Assembly: GCF_016808095.1 (NCBI RefSeq)
Contig: NC_068971.1
Coordinates: 14,396,501-14,460,500 of the forward strand
Length of the DNA: 64,000 bases
Origin: Vigna angularis
Lineage: Eukaryota > Streptophyta > Magnoliopsida > Fabales > Fabaceae
Reading direction: 5' to 3'
Shown: in pieces, positions 1 through 11,456 of the stretch
Layout of the letters: each line of letters begins with the position of its first letter
Numbering within the stretch: the stretch's first letter is position 1
Program-made: the position numbers and the translations under genes
The notes under the pieces: model-generated
Database searches by the model: none
Told to the model about the DNA's origin: nothing
Seen by the model: the letters and a program-made list of their open reading frames with translations, nothing else

Positions 1-1100
1 AAAATGAAAAATATATTACTAATATCAATTATAAAGTGCATTATATATACAAGTAATGGCATTAGGTGAGTCAGTTAGAGAAAAATTCACGATTTTGGCA
101 AATTAGGTTTCTTGAAAAAGATTAAGATTAATCAAGAATTCAACTAAGAAAACACTCAATATCCATAACAAGTATCAATAAAATCCCCACCACTGATTCA
201 TGCTGTTGGTCAGGTCTTGTTTATTAAAAAGACTTTATCAGCTGAAACTTAAGGACTATCCAAGACAGCTTTTAGTAAAAATGTTTCTTCCTTTTAGAAG
301 AGGAAAAAACCATAACAGTCCCCGGTATTTGATTTGATCACCGATACACAAACAATCATTCTTTTCAGTTTGGCAAACCACAAACAGGCAATCTAACCAT
401 TGGTCCCAACAAAACTAACCTTTTCCATGCACCCTGCTAGTCATTCTTCACTTTCCAAATGTAATTTGGTCAACCCAAGGGACCTAGTTCATTCTACAAA
501 TCTACTGAAAAGCTTAGGGCCATTTGGTTTGAGAAAACAATTTCTATTTTCACCTTTTGTTTTCACTTTTAATGATAAAAATGTCGCATTAATTTTACTT
601 GGTTTTCTATTTTCACAAGTTTGTAATATGTATAGGACATGGTGGAAAAAAAAACAATAAAAGGTTATTGTCAGTGATTCCTTCACAGACTTTTGAAATA
701 GTGAGAAAATGAAAACAAAATGGAACTTTTGTTATTAAAAACAAAAATAGAGAATGAAGACTACATCCAATTAATTTAAAACCATAACAACTATAACCCT
801 ACTTATTTTCCAGGAAAATAATCACACCACTAGCAAAACTCCTTAACCATAAAACTTCCAAATAAAACATTAGATTTTTCCCCCAAATTTTGTCCTACCT
901 CCTAGCACAGTAAAATTTCCAAATAAGAAAAAGAAAAAAATACAAATAACCAATAAATCTCCATACAGCAATATGAAGAAGGTTCCATAATTTGTCCAAC
1001 ATGAGATGCATCTTGCAGTTTCAAAGAAAGGAAAAACCGTAGGCACTAAAATACATACTAGAAATAGAGCAAAATGATTAATGGAGGATCAGAAACACAC
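1..1100. other. Left-edge noncoding DNA, presumed intron of the SIEL gene
   Basis: No coding exon of the adjacent minus-strand gene could be found here. The exon that should follow the one ending at 1101 is absent, so this stretch is most simply part of a long intron whose far end lies outside the window. It is AT-rich. Bases 510-760 are T/A-rich with weak inverted similarity, such as a phrase near 512 typical of plant MITE ends, but no clean terminal repeat or target duplication was found. Confidence 0.5.
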
Positions 1101-3816
1101 CATGTGCAAATGTTTTTCATGAAGCTTTAAACGGCCATTAATTGCCATATGGTGCATGGTTTCTAAAGCTTGTAAGCGAACCACCGCAGAATCATCATTC
1201 AACACATCCATTAATGAGTCTAACGCTTCACGTGCAAACTCAGCAGATAGACTTGTCAGTGTGTGTAAGGACTCACATACAGACTTCCTCACCTTCATAT
1301 CAGGCACAAATGAAGAAAATATTATCAAACAATCACACAAGGAAAAAACACTATAACTATACCAGATTATTGCTGTCAATTTTAGATAAATCTCTACTAA
1401 CAAGGGGTTTTCAAAAGATACCTCAAAGAACTCATCCTCAAGTCCATGAACTAGTGCACCAGCAACACTACTTGCCAACATGACACATTGTTCAGATGTG
1501 CTCGGACTCTCGGTTTCCTTTTGCTTTCCACGTCCTGAAACTCTCTTTGCTAAACTTTGCAAAAGAAGATCCTCCGATACCATTTCCATCTTTCTGAGGC
1601 CATTAAATGCTTCAACTCTAACCTTCATATTCATATCTCTTGCCATGGAGCATAGCTATATGAACATACATACTGTGAATGAGTTACGTCATACTGAGGC
1701 AACAACTGTCCGAAATTCTAGAAAACTAAAACAGATACGTAACACCAAAAAACTTGAAACATATGAAGCCCAATACTACACCTTGGCAAATACGTCATTG
1801 GACCAATAGGCTTTCATCTCTGAGCTAGAAGCTGCCAACATCATACCCCATGAAGCCACCTGGAATATATAAGCATACATCATTCAAAGATTTACCACCA
1901 TCAACTAGCTCAAAACAGAATATTAATCATTCGACAATTGACTGAACTCAACAAGAACACTATCTGATTGACACTAATACTAAAATATCAGATTTTCTCA
2001 TTTCTAATATTTCCGCAACACAATATCTAGCAATAATAAAAAAGGACTTGACACCTCGTTTAATTAGTCATCCAAAAGTATTCCCTACATCACATTGGGC
2101 ATTGTCTGTTGGTGATGTAGGTCATATCAAATTAATCTTAAATGCAGTACATACTCCCATTCTAAAAGCACTTCCACATCATATCGACCCTTCGTTCATA
2201 TATCCATTGGTCTTCAAATTGCAGATAAATGCCGCTATCATATTACTTTGGTCCACTTAGAAGACCAATTTCATGGTATTAACCGACTGAAATACTATGA
2301 TCATGGGCATCACTATATATTGACAACTTGTATAATTGAAATATACTTTGGTAATATAAGGTCATTTTAAAAATTTCTCCAAAAAAATATTTTGAAAGTC
2401 ACCTTTAAGAAATTCGTGTTCAAACTTAAAATCTCCTTTCAAGTTAACTATCCTAAAAAAAATACCTAAACTTTAGTTGCAGGATTTATCAGCATAACCA
2501 AATAGTCGTGGTAACATGGCTGGTCAGGACCGAATTTGACTTTCTTCGTCTTTATGCTTCCCGGAGAGAAAACAGGATCACCCAGTTTTTTTCTAAAACA
2601 CAAATGGATAAAAACTAATGGACAACACAAATCTTTAAAATTATCTTACTTTAAATTCAAAACATTCAATTAATTATTACAATAGTTAATTTCTATTCTC
2701 AAATGCAAGCACTTATTAATACACCACATATTTCATTCTTAAACTCCATCTCGTTTTTGCAGAATATCATCCAGTAAAATCAAATTAAATACTTTCATCA
2801 TTCTCTCTTTTTTTCACTCACTTAGGAGTGCATTCACACAAACTCTTGATGAACCAACCAAAAATTACGTCTCACAATTGATCTTCTTCACCCTCTTATT
2901 CATAATTTACTCTTTCTCTAAAATTCAAATAATTAAAAATAACCACATAAAATAATTTTAATAATTTATTAAATCTAAACTAAAACAATTATATAGGAGA
3001 ATATTTATCTATTAAAATTTTATTATATATAATTCCTGTATCCAAAAGTTATCATAAATTTAAATTATGTAATTTAGTTTGTAGAATGTCTAAGTTAAAA
3101 TATTAGTTTTTCCAGTTACAAGGGCAAAGCAGTAAAAATAATTTCTGATGAAATAAAGAAATTATTGGAAGAGGCAGAGTAAAGGAGGAAGAGTCTACGG
3201 CGATGAAAATGATAGCAGAAGAGAACCTTACCACGCGAACCGCAGAGTACCTTACGCAGGGATCGAAGTCCCGAAGCAACTGAACGGCGCGTCGGTAACA
3301 AGCATCGACCAAACCAACGTCTTTCAACTCTCCACCGCGCTCGATGAATCGGACGAGCCCTTCAAGCGCCGCGTCTCTAACGTAAGGGTAAGGATCCTTC
3401 GTGAACCCCAGTAGCACCGCCAACAGCAAGCCAGGTCGGACCTCGAAACTCGAACCCGCGTTCCGGAGCATCCACGCGCGGGCGGGCACGGAGGCGCCGA
3501 AGCACAGCGACGTGAAGCGCGCGTCGTCTAGATGGAGGCCCGAGAGGGACGCGCCGATGGCCTCCACAGCGAGGCGGGGAGAGGATTCGGCGGTGGGAAG
3601 AGCCATGGTGGGGGCGAGGTCGGGGTGGCGAGAAGCGCCGTCGGAGAGGAGCTTGAGGGAGTGAGTAGTGGGGTGTGGGGAGCTGGTTAGGGTTTGGAGA
3701 ATGTGGGAGACGGTGCTTTTTGATGTAGAAGGGTGGAGGAGGAGGGACCTCATGGTGCAGAGGGTACGGAGAGAGAGAGTTTCGTTTTCTTCAGAAGTTT
3801 CGGGTGGATTGGCCAT
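1101..3816 (-). CDS. SIEL: SIEL / Integrator complex subunit 4-like HEAT-repeat protein, first four exons, 3' part outside the window
   Basis: Exons on the minus strand: 3816-3232 (195 codons), 1859-1782 (26), 1655-1422 (78) and 1292-1101 (64). All introns have GT and AG ends and all junctions are phase 0, giving 363 continuous codons from ATG 3816. Intron 1 is 1,372 bp; introns 2 and 3 are 126 and 129 bp. The protein opens MANPPETSEENETLSLRTLC and has paired amphipathic helices of the HEAT/ARM type (for example around YVRDAALEGLVRF and VVRLQALETMHHMAI). From memory this matches plant SIEL, the SHORT-ROOT-interacting embryonic-lethal protein, which is the plant homologue of Integrator subunit 4. 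SIEL acts in cell-to-cell movement of SHORT-ROOT; INTS4 acts in RNA 3'-end processing. No stop or frameshift is seen, so the gene looks functional as far as visible. The remaining exons must lie left of base 1. Confidence 0.88.
1860..3231 (-). other. SIEL: Large first intron of the SIEL gene
   Basis: Donor GTAAGG reads leftward from 3231 on the minus strand and the CAG acceptor ends at 1860. The 1.37 kb between is AT-rich, with only short chance ORFs such as 2048-2260. I see no inserted coding sequence or clear transposon ends. Confidence 0.75.
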
Positions 3817-4128
3817 CGCCGGAAAAGGGATGCGACGCTGCCGGTCGTTTTGGTGGAGAAGGTGGAGCTGCTCTTAATTTTCAGATTTTCATAAGAATTT
3901 TTTCTATTTTACAAGGATAGTTTTTTTTTTTGCCAACAGAAAAACCTATTTGTTTTGTTTTGAGACCAGTTTTTTAAAATGGAGGGAATGATTTTGTTTT
4001 TGGTTTAGTACTGTTTTGAAAGTAAAATGTGATAGGAAACAAAAAACGATTAAAATATAAAGTTGTTAAAGAGAGAAAGATGTAATTAAATAAAAAAATG
4101 TATTATTATCTTTTATTAATCATTGTTA
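3817..4128. promoter_or_regulatory. 5' flank of the SIEL gene, between its start codon and the CACTA insertion
   Basis: About 310 bp separate the SIEL start codon from the left end of the CACTA-type element. The 5' UTR and core promoter should be here or within the element. No clear TATA box could be chosen. The proximity means the transposon sits in or next to the SIEL promoter. Confidence 0.4.
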
Positions 4129-4349
4129 CACTAAAAAAAATACATTATAACAGGAGTTTATTTTCGGCGGGAAACCCTATAAATGTTCAGCGGTTTTATA
4201 GAAAGCCGCAAACAAATTAAAAATATATTTTTATTAAAGAAATGTTTGTTTCGTTTCCCTCCTCATTTTCGCACCGGCTCGTTTTCTATTTGACTTAAAA
4301 TAAAATAACATGTAACCACACTAGTTCGCGATTTTGATTTAGATTTGCA

Positions 4350-6600
4350 GGTGTCATGGAGGCACGAGGACTGGGTTCGAGAGCTTCGCGTTTTGCGAGA
4401 GAAAGACGATGATGGCGCTGTGTGGTGGTTGGTTGTCAGAGGTTCGCGACGACGATGTGGGGATGATGATGGAGGATCTCTATTTCACAGTGGCTTGCGG
4501 TGGTGAAAATGAAGCTTGCGATGAAGGTGATTGTCTTCGCGATGATCTGGTTCGAACTCAGATTTGGAGCTTTTTGTTTCTAATTTGGGATTATCTGCAA
4601 TTAAGGCTCGCGACTTACTCGAAAGGTGGAGAATGACCATGATGGTCTCGTGGTTGCCTCAAAGATGAGGCTCGATGATGTTGAAGGAGATTGTTATGAA
4701 GGCGCTGATGACAAATGGGTTTTGTGGTGATTCACAGGTGATTGCGGTTTTGATTCGGACCAACCATTACCTGAAGGGAGAGGCATCGTGGAATATTGTA
4801 TGGGACATGCGGCCGGCGCGGTGGCTCCATCGTCTTGATTCCGCGTGGCTCCATAGTGGAATGTTGCATGGGTTCTGGTTAGTTATATTTATAGAATAAG
4901 GTTTTAAATTATGGTCATTGCAATTTTAATGTTCGATAAGTCTGGCTAATGTGACTGCCATCATGTAGATGGTATAGTTATATGAAGTCAAAAGTTTCAG
5001 TAACAAAAAGGAATACTAAAAAATATAGTATTGTTCTGCATAATTTAAGTAAACCATATCGGTTAAAATTGGTGGGTTTCATATGTTTACTAATGATTTT
5101 TTTCTTGATTTTTCAAGTGTATCTGAAAAACCATATTCTTAACACTTCTCATAAATTTGAATTTGACATAATATGCGAAAATATCATCGAACATTTTTTG
5201 TTTATGTCCAGGACAAACATATAGTAAATCCCTAATTCAAGTTATCACTCAACAGAAGATTAAAAGAGGTGATGAATATCTTTCAAAGTGAAAAGGACAA
5301 AATAGAAGATATACACACACCTTAAGTGGCACTTCTAGAAATTAGTAAAATAGCATAAAAAACGAAGATTGTAAGTTTTCTGGTAGCAAACAGGCTATAT
5401 AAAAATTCAGAATAAATCTTCTTTCCACTACCCCTGCTCATATAGACAATGCTCAAGACATTTATCGAATCGTGGATTATATCAGTAACTAGTATATGAT
5501 ATGGTGAATAATTTTCATTTTATCAACTTGAAAAATTAAATTAGATCTTAAAAGTCTTAAATAAATTAAAACCCAATTTAGTTATTAAAAGACACATTCT
5601 GAAAAATTAACTATTTAGATCACCAAACTGCAATTATTTGGAAAACATATTTATTGAATGTATACGTTTTACAAATAAATTAATCAAATTGGTGACAAAT
5701 ATGTGCTTCTACTACGTATCAACTCAAATCTCCAAAGGTTTTGAGCAAGAATTTATTCACAAAGTATTATCAATAAACATCAATTTAGAGTTATTTTGGC
5801 ATGTATCTGAGGGTGTCTTCAATGCATGTTCTGGGGTATGCATTTTATGGAATGTTGTTTCTATTGGATGTCGTAGCCGTAGAAGGCTCATTTCTTTAAG
5901 CAAAGCCTTACAGAAAATAAACTCTGAGGACCCTAACCTGTATTAAATTCACATCCTAGTCATCAATTTAAATTGCAAAACTAATACAATCAAACACGTT
6001 ATTACACCAATCTAGGAAGGTGAAAACTACGAAATTGAATTTAGCAGATAAGCAGGACCAAGACTAGATTTTGATAAAATCTAATTAGCAAGGAAATTAA
6101 ATCAGAAGCCCTATTTCTAAAATCTTATCGAACAACCTCTAAGCCAAATCAAAGATATCATAAAATTCGCCACATCTTCTAAGAACTTGTCACTGAAGAA
6201 CAATTTGAAATAGAAAAGAGAAGTCCTCCTTATGAATAGAAAATTATATTCTGTGTTGTACATGACAGAATATGCAGCACGGTTTATTTCTAGTTTCCAT
6301 TAATTACATTGATGGATTGTTTAACGTTCATGAACTCACAGGGGTTCAAGATGTCATACTATGCAGATTTTTCGACAGGCAAATGAATTCCACTTGGCTC
6401 TTTGCTTCAGCTCAGTCAAAGTGGTATAGCAAACACCAAGAAATGAAAGAATTCACTGTGAATTTGGGTCAGAAATCGAGGAGAAAACTGAAAGGTGAGT
6501 ACTAATTAAAATTTATCTTGTTTTTCTTTTCTTTTTCTCATTTTAGTTGTGCAGTGCATGAGTAAGTTATAATGGTTATGATATTATATGAGTTATTAGA
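4350..6600. other. Unidentified interior of the CACTA element
   Basis: Several open frames of 75-100 codons occur here (4409-4636, 4675-4899, 5638-5946, 6272-6505), and 4350-4900 is more GC-rich than its surroundings. None matches a family I recognise. The stretch could hold further captured gene pieces or untranslated leader; I assign no function. Confidence 0.35.
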
Positions 6601-6668
6601 GACCGAAGTAGGCATTGAAATGGTGAATGGAAGGCCTTAAGGAAGTGTTTTGGTGTTTGCATTGTAGG

Positions 6669-7220
6669 TATGAGTGGGTATATTGTAGAGGAAGCTTTGA
6701 TGATGGACGGAACCAAGAAAGTACAAGTGAAGCTGTGAATGCGTACTATTCAGCAGCTTTGGTGGGTTTAACATATGCTGACTCACGTCTTGTTGCCACT
6801 GGATCAACGCTATTGGCGATGGAAATTCTTGCTACACAAATTTGGTGGCTTGTGAAAGTTGAAGACAACATGTACAATAAAGAATTTGCAAAAGACAATA
6901 GGATAATTGGTGTTCTGTGGTCTAATAAGAGGGATAGTGCATTATGGTGGGCCGCTGCTACATGTAAAGAGTGCAGACTTGGAATCCAAGTGCTACCCTT
7001 GTTGCCTATCAGTGAGACATTGTTCTCTGATGCTGCTTATGTGAAGGAGCTTGTGGAATGGACACTTCCATCTTTAAGTAGTCAGAGTTGGAAGGGAATG
7101 ACCTGTGCCTTGCAGGGAATTTACGATAAGCAATCAGCATTGTGTATCATAAGAACATTGACAGCTTTTGAAGGTGGAAACTCATTCACTAATCTCTTGT
7201 GGTGGATTCACAACAGATAA
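6669..7220 (+). pseudogene. C-terminal fragment of a GH81 endo-1,3-beta-glucanase captured in the CACTA element
   Basis: The frame reads the conserved block DGRNQESTSEA (about 6699-6731), then NAYYSAAL, LVATGSTLLAMEILATQIWW, ENRIIGVLW-like and NKRDSALWW segments, and ends NLLWWIHNR with a stop at 7218-7220. These are the C-terminal landmarks of plant glycoside hydrolase family 81 enzymes, which cut beta-1,3-glucan. The acidic cluster in QESTSE is the conserved GH81 region carrying catalytic glutamates. Plant GH81 proteins are usually about 650 residues, and only the last roughly 180 are present; nothing of the N-terminal barrel is visible upstream. The upstream ATG at 6627 is in frame but precedes the homology and is unlikely to be a native start. 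The 180-codon frame is free of stops. Confidence 0.82.
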
Positions 7221-7886
7221 TTATGGAGTCGTGATGCGCATAACTTTGAATAAATAATGTTTCAACTCAATAATCTAGGTTGAAGCAACGTATGCAACCT
7301 CGAATCTCATCTCAGTTTTGTTAGTTTATGATTATGGATATCAATTTAATAAAATATTTTATAGACTTTGTTCCTTGTTACAGTGAAGTTAAACTTTTGT
7401 CACAATTATATCTTTAGGTTATTACTCTATCACAAAAGATTATGTTGAAGACAAAAACAATCTAAAACTAATTTTATCACAATCCCATTTTATTACAATC
7501 AAAAACTAAAAGAAGAAACATATGTACACATTTCCGGTGGTTTTAGAATCTCGATTAGGTTTCACCGACAATTTTATCTAACTCCAGTTAGGTTTTACTA
7601 GTGATTTTATCTAACCTCGGTTAGTTTCGGTGGTTACAACAAAACTTTCGCTAATTTTGGTGGTTCTAGCAAAATTCCTGCTAATTTCGGCGGTTCTAGC
7701 TGTTAATTTCGACGATTTTCTCAAAACTTCTGGAAATTGCGACAGTTTCTCAAAAAACCGTCAGTAATTACTTAGCGACGCAATTTTTTCCAGGAATTTT
7801 CCTAACCCCGAGTAACGTACTTTCCAGGGTTAAAACCGTTAGAAACAAAAAAAAAACTCCCGATAAAAATTTAAATTTTTGTAGTG

Positions 7887-8747
7887 TTAGTAGAGTGTTA
7901 CACCCTCACCACCCAATTGCTTTATCTTTTTTTATTTATCATTTACCTATTTTACTCTTTTTTGTTAAAACTTTAATTCTCTACCTCTCATTTTCTCGTA
8001 GTCTCAACCCCCTCCCCCCCTCTCATTTTCTCTCCATTTTCGTTTCTTCTCCTACCATATTCCCTTCTTCCCCCTTCTCCATTTTTATTTTCATTTTCTT
8101 CTTTTTTTCTTCTCCATTTTGTTGTGTTGGAGGTGCGTTGGTGGTGCGTCGTTCGTGGTGGTGTTGGTTTGTGCTGTGGAGTTTGACGCTTTTTGTTTGG
8201 TCTCGAGAGGTTAGGGTTTCTTTGCTATGCTTGTATGCATGATAGATAGCATGATAGATTGTTTCATTAATGTATTTGAATGTATATTATGTGTGTTGTG
8301 TTCTATGATGGTGTGCCTGCGTTTTTTTTTTGTGTACAAAAGAAGAAGATAACTGCGAAGGTCTCAACGGATATGGCAAATCTGGTGAGGCCTTCACTGT
8401 TTCTTTTATTTTTTTTTGTTAGTTTTTAGTTTATTAATTTATTATTTTGTAAATTAATTTATATGTAGTATTTAAATTAATTGTTTTATTTATAATTTGT
8501 TACGTAATTATAATTAAATTTATTTTATTTTATTTAATGAATTAATTATTATTAATTTAATTATAGTTAATTGATTTTGTTTTGAATTTTTTTATTTTTA
8601 ATTAATTGTGTAATTGTTTTATTTATTTAATTTATTTATAGTTATTGAACTAATATCTATTTGATTATTCTTGTAGTATTTTTATATGTATTGTGTTGTT
8701 TAATTTATTAATTGTGCTTTTATTTAATAAATGTTTTTGTGTCAGAA
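7887..8747. other. AT-rich flank between the CACTA element and the MAIN-like gene remnant
   Basis: A pyrimidine-rich stretch (7980-8120), a leader-like segment around 8150-8390 and a T-rich intron-like stretch to 8740 lead into the MAIN-like exon. This is compatible with the 5' UTR and first intron of that gene, but no exon could be proved here. Confidence 0.3.
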
Positions 8748-8841
8748 ATGATAAGAACACGCAGTGCATCTAGTTCTCGAAGAAAGAGTTATGTTCAGGG
8801 CGAAGTTAGGAGAAGATCTACTGCATCCGCTTGGAGAAGGC
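8748..8841 (+). pseudogene. 5' part of a MAIN / plant-mobile-domain-like gene, split by a copia insertion
   Basis: After a CAG at 8743-8745 the frame from ATG 8748 reads MIRTRSASSSRRKSYVQGEV, then an Arg-rich stretch. This resembles the basic N-terminal region of legume proteins annotated as serine/threonine phosphatase 7 long-form or MAIN-like (plant mobile domain) proteins, often of transposon origin. The frame is interrupted exactly at the left LTR of the copia element and resumes after 13168 with ATPIEDDLIA. Identification rests on memory of related proteins and is tentative. Confidence 0.45.
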
Positions 8842-9068
8842 TATCAATTATAATAATTAGTTTTAAATTATAATAATTAGTTTTAAATTATAATAATTAG
8901 TTTTTATTAGCCAATTTATGTATATCTACTTTCCCTTTATTTAGGTTAATTGTTAGAGCTAAATTGGTGGAGTTTGTTCCCTTTACTCTTTCCAATTAGG
9001 TTATCAATTTGTATATTTATACCACTGTAATTCAATGGCAAAATCAATTCATTCAAATACTTTCTATA
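8842..9068 (+). repeat. Left LTR of the copia element
   Basis: 227 bp, starting TATCAATTATAATAATTAG and ending TTTCTATA, followed at once by the primer-binding site. It contains three tandem copies of a 20-bp unit (TTATAATAATTAGTTTTAAA) near its start; the right LTR has about two. The termini are TA...TA, not the usual TG...CA. Confidence 0.82.
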
Positions 9069-9080
9069 TGGTATCAGACT
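9069..9080 (+). promoter_or_regulatory. Primer-binding site (Met-tRNA type)
   Basis: TGGTATCAGACT lies immediately after the left LTR; copia elements typically have TGGTATCAGAGC, complementary to the 3' end of initiator Met-tRNA. Confidence 0.8.
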
Positions 9081-9129
9081 AACACGATCCTCTTCATTTT
9101 TTTTTCTTCTTTAACACACAAGACCGTCT

Positions 9130-9729
9130 TATATACGGTGCTCTCCTCACCACTTTCTCCTCTGAGCTTGCATCCCTGGTGTCTCAAACAACAACATCAC
9201 ATGATCTCTGGACTCTTCTCTAGCGCACCTATGCTAAGGCATCCCGCAGCCACCTCAATTAGTTAAAAGAGCGTCTCCACACGGCGTCCAAAGGTATCCA
9301 ATCCATCACCACCTACATGCATTCTCTGAAGCAAACTGCAGATCTCCTTGCCTCACTTGACTCTCCTGTCTCCGTTGAAAACATGACTGACCATGTCTTG
9401 TGTGGCCTCAACGCCGGTTACAAAGCTGTCATTGACGACGTCAATGTAAGGGACACTGCCATTCTTTTTGATGACCTCCTCGAGAAGCTTCTCATTCAAG
9501 AATTCTCCCTTACTACTACTCAACGACAGGTTCCTGCTCCCATGACAGCCTTGAATGCACAAGCTCGACCCAACCATTATGACAAAACTCGATCTGGCAA
9601 TTTTCTGCATTATCAACTTCACGCCCTAACAATCGCAAACCGTTTCTTTGTCGCTATCAATGGTGCAATGTCAAGGGCCATGTCCTTTCTCAGTATCACA
9701 CCTTCTAGTAGCAACACCCTGGTGTCCTG
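9130..9729 (+). pseudogene. Copia gag (UBN2-type) remnant
   Basis: The readable part from 9317 contains MHSLKQTADLLASLDSPVS followed by a VLCGLNAGYKAVIDDVN-type segment, characteristic of the copia gag (UBN2/retrotran_gag) domain. It encodes the nucleocapsid precursor that packages element RNA. Frames shift near 9266 and 9730, and no intact CCHC zinc knuckle was found in the 9620-9730 region where it is expected. Not functional. Confidence 0.7.
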
Positions 9730-11456
9730 ATGCCTCCTCGTTCCTCTTCTGCTAAGCCTAGACAGGTTCAGGTCCATACTGCAACTGCTGGCACATCTCA
9801 AACTAATTTTCTGGTTAACAGTGGAGCGACACATCACGTCACCAATGATCTTGCCAATCTCGCACTTCATCATCCGTACAAGGGTCCAGACTCATTGTAT
9901 ATGGGTAACGGTTCAGGTTTAAACATCTTCATTCTGGAACACTTTTACTTAATGATTTATCCCTCTCACATACTTTGTGCGTTCCTTCTATTCAACATAA
10001 AATCCTTTATGTCTCTCAACTCACCAAACAAACTAACTCTGCTGTTGTTTTCTTACCAAACTCTTTTTATGTGAAGAACTTGCAGACGGGTCAAACAACC
10101 CATAATGGCTAATGTGTGGATGGACTCTATCTCTGGCCAACCAACTCTCCGTCCGTCCACTCTGTCCGCACAGACTCCTCTGCTTCATGGCACCATAGAC
10201 TTGGGCATCCCTCCTCTTCTATCTTCACGTTTATTCAGCAGCATTTTTCTTTGGGTTCAAATAAATTCCAACAATTAGAGCGCAACTCATGTCAAATTAG
10301 CAAAAGTCATAAACTTCTTTTCCATGAATCCACTCTTAAATCATCTTATCCTTTGAAAATAATTTTCTCTGATGTATGGACTTCCCCTATTTTATCAATT
10401 GATGGTCTTCGCTACTATTGCATGTTTGTTGATCATTTTACTCGCTATATTTGGCTATATCCGATAAAACGTAAATCTGATGTGCAAACTCTGTTTCCCA
10501 AATTTAAGTCGCTTGTTGAAAATTTCTTTCATCACAATATCAAAATTCTTTACACGGATAATGGTGGCGAATATATTGGTCTCCTTCCTTTTTTAAGCAC
10601 TCATGGAATAAGTCATCACACCACCCCACCTCATACACCTGAACACAATGGAATTTTTGAACGCCGGAATCGACACATTGCCGAAACCGGTCTTTCTCTT
10701 CTCCACCACTCAAGTTTGCCCCTCACATATTGGCCTCACACCATGACAACTGCCGCCTATCTCATAAATCGTCTCCCAACACCAATTCTTGGATACTAGT
10801 CCCCCTATTCCAAATTACTCAAAATTAGCTCGGATTATCATAAGTTAAAGTGTTTTGGTTGTTTGTGTTTTCCCTGGATTAAACCATATGATAACCATAA
10901 ACTTGCACCAAAGTCTGTTATGTGTGTTTTTGTAGGTTACTCGGCTGATCAACATGCATACTTGTGTCTCGATCCAGCCACATGAAGGATCTACACCTCT
11001 CGCCATGTCAAGTTTGTTGAATCTGAATTCCCATACAACTCCTTAGTACCTCAAGCCAGGCCGAGTGCAAAGCAACAACAAGGCCCACTTCAACTCTCCA
11101 TACTCCATCCCATAATCCAACCCATGGTCAGTACCACTCTAAACCCATCAGAGGAGATCTCGGCTGCCCCTTCATCTTCATCCTTCCCTAACTCCCCGAC
11201 TCTGGCCCAACCCTCCACTGGACACTCTGAATCCCTTCCCTCACCTCTAACCTCAACACCATCCTCACAATGTTCTGTGCCACCATCCCAACCCGATGTC
11301 AATCCTAACAAGAGACCCCAAACCGATGGAGGTGGCATCATCACCCGGTCCAAAAACAACATTGTCGAACCCCTGGAAAAGCTTAACCTCCATGTCCAAC
11401 CCTCTTCTCCACTCGAGCCCAGCACCATCACCCAAGCTCTTCGCAACCCTGATTGA
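9730..11456 (+). pseudogene. Copia protease and integrase remnant
   Basis: Protease: the frame at 9730 contains NFLVNSGATHHVTNDL; the usual aspartic site Asp-Ser-Gly-Ala reads NSGA, so the catalytic Asp is changed to Asn. Integrase (10116-10799): HRLGHP pre-integrase block, then core residues in SDVW, YTDNGGEY and FERRNRH, matching the D, D, E triad. A stop at 10797-10799 separates it from the degraded C-terminal part. The proline/serine-rich stretch 11124-11456 is the usual linker before RT. Confidence 0.8.

Larger units (their letters stand above)
4129..7886 (+). mobile_element. CACTA-type DNA transposon carrying host gene fragments, 3,758 bp
   Basis: The left end begins CACTAAAAAAAATACATTA. 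The right end, read in reverse complement, begins CACTACAAAAATTTAAATT, and both continue into a GGAGTTT block about 22-30 bases in. A 3-bp TTA lies directly outside both ends (4126-4128 and 7887-7889), the target duplication size of CACTA elements. The right 400 bp carry irregular subterminal repeats of the GGTGGTT / TCGGTTAG type. No TnpA or TnpD transposase was recognised, so it is probably nonautonomous. Its one identifiable cargo is the GH81 fragment at 6669-7220. It lies 313 bp from the start codon of the SIEL-like gene. Confidence 0.75.

Noticed and set aside
510..760. Possible hAT-type MITE starting GGCCATTTGGTTTGAG
   Set aside because: The opening phrase is typical, but no convincing terminal inverted repeat or 8-bp duplication was found.
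3401..3877. Plus-strand ORFs of 87 and 69 codons
   Set aside because: Antisense shadows of SIEL exon 1, which has GC-rich codons.
4409..4899. Two consecutive ORFs (75 and 74 codons) in the CACTA interior
   Set aside because: No recognisable domain, frames differ, and the region may be leader or captured noncoding DNA; left as unassigned.
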